From an uncultured beta proteobacterium (lineage in GTDB: Bacteria; Pseudomonadota; Gammaproteobacteria; Burkholderiales; Burkholderiaceae_C): a stretch of 5,297 bases of DNA. The position numbers were made by a program, and so were the translations under genes. The notes beneath the pieces are model-generated. The model searched no databases and was not told the DNA's origin. It worked only from the letters and a program-made list of their open reading frames with translations. Below, in pieces: positions 1-5,297 of the stretch; position 1 is the stretch's first letter, and every line of letters begins with the position of its first letter. The stretch is taken from contig CAIQEX010000124.1 of assembly GCA_903870955.1 (NCBI GenBank), positions 1 through 5,297 on the forward strand. The letters run 5' to 3'.

Positions 1-915
1 CAGGTCATCCTCACCGGCGACAACCTGACCGATGCCCAACCCGGTTTTGACAACCAAACCCAGGAAGCGGCAGTGCACTTGACACTCGACGCCAAAGGCG
101 CACGCATCTTCCGCGATGTGACGCGCGAGAGCATCGGCAAGCGCATGGCCATTCTGCTGTTTGAAAAAGGCAAGGGCGAAGTCGTGACTGCGCCGGTCAT
201 CCGCTCCGAAATTGGTGGCGGGCGGGTACAAATTTCCGGTCGCATGACCACCATGGAAGCGGCTGACACGGCCTTGTTGCTGCGTGCCGGTTCACTGGCG
301 GCACCGATGGAAATCATCGAAGAGCGCACCATCGGCCCATCGCTGGGTGCTGAAAATATTGCCAAAGGCTTTAACAGCGTGACCTGGGGCTTTGTTGGCG
401 TCACCGTTTTCATGTGCGTCTACTACATGCTGTTTGGCGTGATCTCCAGCGTCGCTTTGGCCTTCAATCTGTTGTTGCTGGTGGCGGTGCTTTCCATGCT
501 GCAGGCGACCTTGACGCTGCCGGGTATGGCGGCCATGGCTCTGGTGCTGGGTATGGCGATTGACGCCAACGTGCTGATCAACGAACGGGTGCGCGAAGAG
601 TTGCGTAACGGCGCCTCGCCGCAGGCTGCTATCCATGCCGGTTACGACCGCGCCTGGGCCACCATCATCGACTCCAACGTCACGACCTTGATTGCCGGAC
701 TGGCCCTGCTGGCCTTTGGTTCTGGACCGGTACGCGGATTTGCCGTTGTGCACTGCCTGGGCATTTTGACCAGCATGTTCTCGGGCGTGTTTTTCTCACG
801 CGGCGTGGTCAATGTCTGGTACGGTCGGCAGAAGAAGCTCAAGGGTGTTTCCATCGGCACGGTCTGGCGCCCCGTCGGTGGCGAAACGGTCACCACAGGC
901 CAACAGGGAAAATAA
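1..915 (+). CDS. secD: SecD, protein translocase subunit (C-terminal part; 5' end outside window)
   Basis: The open frame runs in from base 1 and gives 304 residues before TAA. A GTG at 73 lies inside the protein and is not its start, because homologous sequence continues upstream of it. SecD works with SecF in the inner membrane, using the proton-motive force to complete export of proteins through SecYEG. Visible parts, in fragment numbering: the end of the large periplasmic P1 domain (about 1-115), closing with the family signature LRAGSLAAPMEIIEERTIGP (94-113); then membrane segments near 129-146, 150-169, 176-194, 222-240 and 249-267. The hallmark GMAIDANVLINERVREEL (185-202) holds the Asp (188) that family knowledge places in the proton path. 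SNVTTLIAGLALLAFGSGPV (225-244) is also typical. The usual length is a little over 600 residues, so about half is missing. Family assignment is very secure. Confidence 0.97.
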   Translation, partial: QVILTGDNLTDAQPGFDNQTQEAAVHLTLDAKGARIFRDVTRESIGKRMAILLFEKGKGEVVTAPVIRSEIGGGRVQISGRMTTMEAADTALLLRAGSLAAPMEIIEERTIGPSLGAENIAKGFNSVTWGFVGVTVFMCVYYMLFGVISSVALAFNLLLLVAVLSMLQATLTLPGMAAMALVLGMAIDANVLINERVREELRNGASPQAAIHAGYDRAWATIIDSNVTTLIAGLALLAFGSGPVRGFAVVHCLGILTSMFSGVFFSRGVVNVWYGRQKKLKGVSIGTVWRPVGGETVTTGQQGK

Positions 916-918
916 AAA

Positions 919-1872
919 ATGGAATTTTTCAAAATTCGTCGCGACATTCCGTTCATGCGGAATGCCTTGGTGTTCAACGCCATCTCCGGCCTGACCTTTC
1001 TGGCCGCCGTCTTCTTTCTGTTCTCGCGTGGATTGCACCTCTCGGTGGAGTTCACCGGCGGAACCTTGATGGAGGTGAGCTATTCGCAGCCCGCCGACCT
1101 CAACACCATCCGCAGCGCGGTGGATGCGCTGGGCATTAACGACGTGCAGGTGCAGAACTTCGGCACCGCACAGGATGTGCTGATTCGCATGCCAGTGCAA
1201 AAGGGCAATAGCTCAGCCCAACAAAGCGAGAAAGTATTGGTCGCGCTCAAGGCGGCTGACGCCAGTGTGACGCTGCGTCGTACCGAGTTTGTCGGACCCC
1301 AGGTGGGCGATGAACTGGCGGCCGACGGTCTTAAAGCGCTGGCTTGCGTGGTGGCCGGCATCATGCTGTATCTGGCCATTCGCTTTGAATGGAAGTTTGC
1401 CGTCGCGGCCATCATCGCCAACTTGCACGACGTCATCATCATCCTGGGCTTTTTTGCCTTCTTCCAGTGGGAGTTTTCGCTTCCGGTTCTGGCGGCGGTG
1501 CTGGCGGTGTTGGGCTATTCGGTGAATGAATCGGTGGTTATTTTTGACCGGATTCGCGAAAACTTCCGCCGTTATCGCAAGATGAACACGCAGGAAATTA
1601 TTGACAACGCCATTACCTCCACCATCAGCCGAACCATCATCACCCACGGGTGCACCCAGCTCATGGTGTTGTCTATGCTGCTTTTTGGCGGCGCTACGTT
1701 GCATTACTTTGCGTTGGCGCTGACTATTGGTATTTTGTTCGGTATTTATTCGTCGGTTTTTGTGGCCGCCGCGATTGCCATGTGGCTCGGCATCAAGCGT
1801 GAAGATCTGATCAAGGGCGGAACCAAAAAAGAAGAAGACCCCAACGACCCGAATGCAGGTGCGACCGTTTAA
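919..1872 (+). CDS. secF: SecF, protein translocase subunit
   Basis: Complete 317-residue protein, the normal length for SecF, the partner of SecD in the proton-driven membrane complex that assists SecYEG. The ATG is chosen because an AGGGA ribosome site (905-909) lies 9 bases upstream and the protein begins with the typical MEFFKIRRDIPFM. It follows secD by 3 bases, so the two are surely cotranscribed and probably translationally coupled. Features: TM1 about 17-35; FTGGT (45-49) opening the periplasmic domain; VGPQVGDEL (125-133) before TM2; TM2 about 136-155; TM3 about 160-181 with His-Asp at 170-171; TM4 about 187-208 leading into the signature GYSVNESVVIFDRIREN (199-215); SRTIIT (237-242), whose Arg238 is probably the conserved functional arginine; TM5 about 243-262; TM6 about 265-288. 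A short charged tail (KKEEDPNDPN) ends the protein. No sign of damage. Confidence 0.98.
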   Translation: MEFFKIRRDIPFMRNALVFNAISGLTFLAAVFFLFSRGLHLSVEFTGGTLMEVSYSQPADLNTIRSAVDALGINDVQVQNFGTAQDVLIRMPVQKGNSSAQQSEKVLVALKAADASVTLRRTEFVGPQVGDELAADGLKALACVVAGIMLYLAIRFEWKFAVAAIIANLHDVIIILGFFAFFQWEFSLPVLAAVLAVLGYSVNESVVIFDRIRENFRRYRKMNTQEIIDNAITSTISRTIITHGCTQLMVLSMLLFGGATLHYFALALTIGILFGIYSSVFVAAAIAMWLGIKREDLIKGGTKKEEDPNDPNAGATV

Positions 1873-1885
1873 CATGTAGTCAACC

Positions 1886-4324
1886 ATGGTGACGTCATCC
1901 AGTCTTGCCCCTAGATTGCAGCTTGGCAGAGCCTTGCGCGAGCGCTATCTGGCCGACCTCAGCAAGGCCATGGGTGACATCGGCGAGCTGTTGCAGAACC
2001 GCTTGACCGAGTTGGTGCTCGAGCCCAGCCTGGCGCGTGAATCCCAACTGCGGCGCGATGCCTGGACCGCCTATAAAAATGCGCATCGGGAGTGGGTCAA
2101 TCTCACCATTAAAGAATGGCGTGCCTGCCTTGAACCGCTGGCCAAAAAAGACAGCAAAGTGCAGGATCTGGGTTCCATGCAGTTGGTCAGCACCGACGCC
2201 ATGGACAACAAGATCATGGCATCGCGCATGGTGCTGACGGTCAACGAAAAAGTCATTGGCGAACTGGATGATCTGCGCGTGCGCATCAAGTATCTGGAGA
2301 GCCTTGAAGACCTGGATTCACGCGATTTGCTGCGCCCCGAGGTGTTGGTCCTCTTGATGGTTGAGCAGTGGACCAAAGCCGGCATGTCTGGCGAGTCCTG
2401 GGCGCTGGTGAACGACTCCGTGCAAAGGAGTCTGGTCCAGGCCATGACTGCAGCCTACAAGGTTGCCAACACCGTCTTGATTAACAAAGGGGTTTTGCCG
2501 GTCATCGAGTTGAAGGACCGCGTCAAAGCGCATCGCTCCACGGGGGGGTCTGCGCGTCCTGGAGACCCTTCCCAAACCGCTGCAGGCCCCCTGGAGTCTG
2601 GTCAGAGTACCGGTGCAACTCCTTTGGAGAAGCCCAACAGTGGCTTTTTTGGTGGCCGCCTGGGATGGCGTGGGTCGGCATCGCAACCCGAGGCTTCGCC
2701 TTCAGTCCCCGGGGCTGCCACCGGTTCGGGTTCCACGCCATTTTGGAAGCAATCCACCCAGGCTACCAACAGCATGCGGGCGCAGGCCTATTCGGCCGCT
2801 GAAGAGACGCGCATGCTCACCGCCGGCACGCCTTTGGCGCGCGCGAGATCCCGTGCCCAAGGAGTTTTGGGGCAACTCAAGCGCATTTTCACCAGCAGTG
2901 CCGGTCACGATTTTGTCGGTACTGCCCACTACCACCAGTCGCCAGCACTAGCGCAAGCCATTTCACCCCAGGTGATGGCCGCGCAATATGCGGCGGGCGG
3001 TACCTTGTATGAGGATTACAGCCCGGCGGGTGTTGCCCGTGTTGCCGACAACCTGCGTGAACGCACAGCTGAACTCAAGAAAAAGGCCGAGACCAAGGGT
3101 GAAAAGGCGACGATTGAAATCGTCGCCCTGATGTTTCAGGCGATTTTGGCCGAGGAGCGTATTCCGCCAGGCATCCGGGTCTGGTTTGCACGCTTGCAAA
3201 TGCCGGTGCTGCGGGTCGCTCTGGAAGACCCGGATTTCTTCGGCACGACCGACCACCCGGCACGCCTGTTGATTGACCGCATGGGCTCCTGCGTCATGGG
3301 CTTTGACGGCACGGGCGTGCAAAGCAATGCGATGGAGACCGAGGTCAAGCGCATCGTGCAGGTGATCGAGCAGTACCCCGAGACCGGTAAAAAGGTTTAT
3401 CAAATCGTTTACGAAGAGTTTCAGAAGTTCCTCTCCCGCTTCCTGACTGACAAAGGTGAAAACCAGAAGGTGGTCAGCGTCGCGCAGCAAGTGGAGCAAA
3501 AGGAGACGCTGGCGATTCAGTACACGATCGAGATGCGCAACATGCTCAAGGACATGCCGGTGCGCGACGATATCCGGGACTTCCTGTTCAAGGTCTGGGC
3601 CGAAGTGCTGGCAGTGTCTGCACTGCGCAAGGGTGCCAAACATGCGGACACGCAGAGCCTCAAGAAGTGCTCTACCGACCTGGTCTGGGCTGCAAGTGCC
3701 AAGCCCGGTCGCGCAGAGCGTGCGCGCGTCATTCAGGATCTGCCCGATTTGCTGACGCGTCTGCGCTCGGGTATGACCATGCTGGCCATGGCCCCGAGTG
3801 ACCAGGAGCGCCATGTCAAAAAGATCAGTGACACGCTGGCGGATGCCTTCCTGTCTAAAACGCAAGCCATTCCGCAGGACAAGATCGACGCCATGGCGCA
3901 GCGCTTGAGCAATCTGGAAGATTTTGTCAGCGATGATGTGATGGGCGATTTGCCGCTGGACTCGGAGAGCCTGGAGATGATGTTGGGCATCGATGCCTCG
4001 GCCATTCAGGTGGTGTCGGTCGGTGGTTCCAAGCCCACGGCCGCCATGCTGGCCTGGGCGGCCGAGTTGCAACTCGGCTCCTGGTTCACACTGGATTACG
4101 GCCGGCAAATTACCCAGGTGCAGTTTGCATGGCGCAGTGAGCGTCGGCACTTGAATCTGTTTGCCGCAACAAATGGCACGAGTTACCTGATTCAGGCAGG
4201 CCGCCTTGCGGCTTATCTGCAGGCAGGCTTGTTGTTGCCACAGGAAGAAGAAGCCTTGACCGTGCGCGCCACGCGCGACGCACTGGCGAAGATCGAAGCC
4301 AACCCGGAACGCCTTTTAGCTTAA
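1886..4324 (+). CDS. DUF1631 family protein, function unknown
   Basis: Protein of 812 residues recognised as DUF1631 by recalled family patterns. The N-terminal conserved region (about 20-210) is helical and includes LVSTDAMDNKIMASRMVLTV (100-119) and LLRPEVLVLLMVEQW (148-162). Residues 215-300 form a low-complexity linker rich in Gly, Ser, Pro and Thr. The second conserved region (about 380-700) contains RIPPGIRVWFARLQMPVLRV (425-444), then DPDFF and TDHPARLLIDRMG (448-467); it is helical and strongly charged, with possible coiled coil around 385-405. The C-terminal 725-785 looks like a small beta domain (GSWFTLDYGRQITQVQFAWR, then LNLFAATNGTSYLI). I see no signal peptide or membrane segment, so it is probably cytoplasmic. 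The start is uncertain: there is no clear ribosome site before the ATG, an in-frame TAG at 1877-1879 rules out an earlier start, and GTG at 1889 or TTG at 1916 and 1934 are alternatives. It lies 13 bases after secF and so probably shares its transcript. The biochemical role is unknown. Confidence 0.88.
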   Translation: MVTSSSLAPRLQLGRALRERYLADLSKAMGDIGELLQNRLTELVLEPSLARESQLRRDAWTAYKNAHREWVNLTIKEWRACLEPLAKKDSKVQDLGSMQLVSTDAMDNKIMASRMVLTVNEKVIGELDDLRVRIKYLESLEDLDSRDLLRPEVLVLLMVEQWTKAGMSGESWALVNDSVQRSLVQAMTAAYKVANTVLINKGVLPVIELKDRVKAHRSTGGSARPGDPSQTAAGPLESGQSTGATPLEKPNSGFFGGRLGWRGSASQPEASPSVPGAATGSGSTPFWKQSTQATNSMRAQAYSAAEETRMLTAGTPLARARSRAQGVLGQLKRIFTSSAGHDFVGTAHYHQSPALAQAISPQVMAAQYAAGGTLYEDYSPAGVARVADNLRERTAELKKKAETKGEKATIEIVALMFQAILAEERIPPGIRVWFARLQMPVLRVALEDPDFFGTTDHPARLLIDRMGSCVMGFDGTGVQSNAMETEVKRIVQVIEQYPETGKKVYQIVYEEFQKFLSRFLTDKGENQKVVSVAQQVEQKETLAIQYTIEMRNMLKDMPVRDDIRDFLFKVWAEVLAVSALRKGAKHADTQSLKKCSTDLVWAASAKPGRAERARVIQDLPDLLTRLRSGMTMLAMAPSDQERHVKKISDTLADAFLSKTQAIPQDKIDAMAQRLSNLEDFVSDDVMGDLPLDSESLEMMLGIDASAIQVVSVGGSKPTAAMLAWAAELQLGSWFTLDYGRQITQVQFAWRSERRHLNLFAATNGTSYLIQAGRLAAYLQAGLLLPQEEEALTVRATRDALAKIEANPERLLA
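2528..2785 (+). other. Low-complexity linker coding region with G7 tract
   Basis: This stretch encodes residues about 215-300 of the DUF1631 protein, dominated by Gly, Ser, Pro, Thr and Ala and lacking the helical, charged character of both flanks. Its DNA contains a run of seven G (2542-2548), a 6-base inverted repeat GGGTCT (2546-2551) and AGACCC (2563-2568) with an 11-base loop, and CCTGGAG twice (2558-2564 and 2590-2596). The reading frame stays open through it. Most likely a flexible tether between two domains, evolving freely. Confidence 0.6.
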
Positions 4325-4377
4325 AGGCTGGTTGCCCCCGCGCTTGCTACTGCGTGCGCTGCGCTGCCTCTTACGGG
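4325..4377. other. Convergent intergenic gap with imperfect stem-loop
   Basis: The 53 bases between the stops of the DUF1631 gene (+) and smg (-) are not coding. They contain an imperfect palindrome at 4340-4359: arms GCGCTTGC and GCGTGCGC around a TACT loop, with one T-T mismatch and one T-G wobble. No T run follows on either strand, so it is not a classical intrinsic terminator, although its place between convergent genes would suit transcription end or RNA 3' end protection. It could also be one copy of a dispersed intergenic repeat; the window alone cannot show this. Confidence 0.4.
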
Positions 4378-4845
4378 CTAGTGCACCGGCTGGTCGCTGG
4401 CGTCACCACACAGTTCGTCGATCAGCAGGGCATCGGGCTCCTGACCAAAGCGCCAATACACCATGAGGACGATGACCTTCAGGTCTTCCAGGGCTACAGG
4501 TCCGCCGGGGGCCGCCATGGCACGGTCGATGACTACCTCCCGAATGGTTGCAGGCATGGCGCAGGCACTTTCCAGAAAGCTCAAGTACCCCAGAGCCAGA
4601 TGACCAAGATGGAATTGTTCGTAGCGCGGGTAGATGCGCATGCTGCCCGGTTGCGGCTGAATCAGCGCGGGCACTTGCAAAGCCGGTTGTGCCGCACCCT
4701 CCAGACCTTGCAACCAGGTCAGCGCATCGCCGATTTCGTCTGCTTCAAAGCCCACCGCACTGAGTTTGCGCTGTAAATGTGCGGCTTCAGGGCAGCATTG
4801 GCCCGGATCGTAGTTTTCGTAAACAAAGGTCAGCACTTCAAACAT
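4378..4845 (-). CDS. smg: Smg family protein (DUF494)
   Basis: Complete 155-residue protein, close to the 157 residues recalled for Escherichia coli Smg. The start at 4845 is chosen because the protein then begins MFEVLTFVYENY, the family's usual N-terminus; the frame is open for 12 more codons to a GTG at 4881, but that extension (MWRAFFPSYSEP) does not look like Smg. Family marks: GFEADEIGDALTWLQGLE (32-49), SMRIYPRYE (68-76), LGYLSFLES (85-93), TIREVVIDRAMA (100-111) and LEDLKVIVLMVYWRF (119-133). The product is a small, probably soluble, mostly helical protein; its biochemical role is not established. It lies 77 bases downstream of dprA on the same strand, the common proteobacterial pairing. 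There is no Shine-Dalgarno sequence before the ATG. The gene converges on the DUF1631 gene. Confidence 0.95.
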   Translation of the reverse strand: MFEVLTFVYENYDPGQCCPEAAHLQRKLSAVGFEADEIGDALTWLQGLEGAAQPALQVPALIQPQPGSMRIYPRYEQFHLGHLALGYLSFLESACAMPATIREVVIDRAMAAPGGPVALEDLKVIVLMVYWRFGQEPDALLIDELCGDASDQPVH

Positions 4846-4922
4846 GGGTTCACTATAGCTTGGAAAAAATGCCCGCCACACCGCAACCGGACTTCCCCCC
4901 TATTTTCGGCTTTCAACACCGT
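4846..4922. other. dprA-smg intergenic spacer
   Basis: These 77 bases separate the dprA stop from the smg start. Apart from the -10-like hexamer near smg they hold a run of six A (4864-4869) and a C-rich patch (4896-4901) on the + strand. I see no strong inverted repeat, no terminator for dprA and no ribosome site for smg. Readthrough from dprA into smg is therefore plausible. Confidence 0.5.
4852..4857 (-). promoter_or_regulatory. Possible -10 element upstream of smg
   Basis: On the - strand the hexamer TATAGT, one base from the TATAAT consensus, ends 7 bases before the A of the smg ATG. A transcript begun at the usual distance would start at or next to the start codon and have no leader. 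At the ideal 17-base spacing the -35 position reads TGTGGC, which is poor; TTGCGG is better but sits 23 bases away. With such a weak -35 this may be chance, and smg may instead be read from a dprA transcript. Confidence 0.28.
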
Positions 4923-5297
4923 TCAGGCGCGAGCCATGCGCTGAAAAAGGCCGCCTGGCAGGCGTGCCACAACGCCCCGCAATTCCAGGGTCATCAACTC
5001 CGCTAAGAGGTCCGCTGTCGGCAGCCCCGTGCGTGCCTGCAAACCATCCAGGGCCACCGGATCGAAGCCCAGGGCCCGTAGCAACGCAGAGTCTTCGGCG
5101 TCGCGGGCTGGTTCGCTAGTCAGGTTGTCCTGGATGCGCGCACCGTCTTCGTCGTCGTCACGCTCGGCGTTCGCATGCGGCGTCCACTCCATGGCAGATT
5201 GCAGTTCCTCCAGCACGTCTTGCGCGCTCTCGACAAGTTTGGCGCCCTGCTTGATCAGCGCGTGGCAACCGTGCGATAGGGTGGAGTGGATCGAACC
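4923..5297 (-). CDS. dprA: DprA/Smf, DNA-processing protein (C-terminal part; 5' end outside window)
   Basis: The frame enters from the right edge and gives 124 residues ending in TGA at 4925-4923. DprA binds incoming single-stranded DNA during natural transformation, protects it and loads RecA. The fragment starts in the last part of the Rossmann-like core with GSIHSTLSHGCHALIKQGAK (1-20), matching the conserved end of that domain (typically PGS, then GCHALI and QGAKLV), followed by LVESAQDVLEEL (21-32). A linker of about 35 residues follows, very acidic in the middle (ERDDDEDG, 45-52). Residues about 68-121 match the C-terminal winged-helix domain found in many DprA proteins (LLRALGFDPVALDGL, then LPGGLFQRM). 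The GTG at 5216 lies inside the gene and is not the start. About two thirds of the protein, including most of the DNA-binding core, lies outside the window. Confidence 0.95.
   Translation of the reverse strand, partial: GSIHSTLSHGCHALIKQGAKLVESAQDVLEELQSAMEWTPHANAERDDDEDGARIQDNLTSEPARDAEDSALLRALGFDPVALDGLQARTGLPTADLLAELMTLELRGVVARLPGGLFQRMARA

Noticed and set aside
73..75. GTG as the start of a 280-residue protein
   Set aside because: SecD homology continues in frame to base 1, so this codon is an internal Val.
1213..1887. Open frame of 224 codons on the - strand opposite secF
   Set aside because: It is antisense to a complete, well-recognised secF and its product is His/Gln/Arg-rich with no recognisable domain.
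2963..4150. Open frame of 395 codons on the - strand opposite the DUF1631 gene
   Set aside because: It lies wholly inside a recognised gene, its product is rich in His, Arg, Gln and Leu as expected for an antisense reading of high-GC coding DNA, and it resembles no family I know.
4354..4776. Open frame of 140 codons on the + strand opposite smg
   Set aside because: smg on the - strand matches a known family along its full length; this frame is its shadow.
4846..4881. 12-codon N-terminal extension of Smg from GTG at 4881
   Set aside because: Smg proteins typically begin MFEVL or similar, and the extension MWRAFFPSYSEP has no family resemblance; it also reads through the -10-like element.
5214..5216. 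GTG (- strand) as the start of a 97-residue protein
   Set aside because: The frame continues to the window edge with clear DprA sequence (GCHALIKQGAKLVE), so this is an internal Val.
1..5297. Mobile element, CRISPR array, tRNA or phage signal
   Set aside because: I saw no transposase motifs, spaced direct repeats, cloverleaf-like sequence or terminal inverted repeats, and nearly every base lies in a housekeeping-type gene.

Overview
The window reads as chromosomal DNA of a betaproteobacterium, most likely a member of the Burkholderiales close to Comamonadaceae such as Rhodoferax or Polaromonas. I base this on recalled resemblance of the SecF, Smg and DprA sequences and on the moderately high G+C codon use. 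No database search was possible, so the genus is a guess.

Layout. Positions 1-1872, + strand, hold the end of a Sec accessory operon: the C-terminal half of secD (cut by the left edge), then a complete secF only 3 bases after it. SecD and SecF form the membrane complex that uses the proton gradient to pull secreted proteins through SecYEG. Thirteen bases after secF a long gene (1886-4324) begins, encoding an 812-residue DUF1631-family protein of unknown function, probably on the same transcript. Positions 4325-4377 are a short convergent gap with an imperfect stem-loop but no classical terminator. On the - strand, entering from the right edge, lie the C-terminal part of dprA (natural transformation, RecA loader) and then a complete smg (DUF494), in the order commonly seen in proteobacteria (dprA-smg). 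The 77-base gap between these two contains a -10-like hexamer placed so that smg could have a leaderless mRNA.

The two blocks converge, so the window is a junction between an envelope/secretion operon and a DNA-uptake block. These are mostly housekeeping genes. I see no tRNA, rRNA, CRISPR array, insertion sequence, phage gene or toxin-antitoxin pair. The least understood component is the DUF1631 protein: two conserved helical regions separated by a low-complexity linker of about 90 residues whose DNA carries a G7 tract, followed by a small C-terminal domain that is probably beta-rich. I found no convincing new biological system; the findings below are modest leads.
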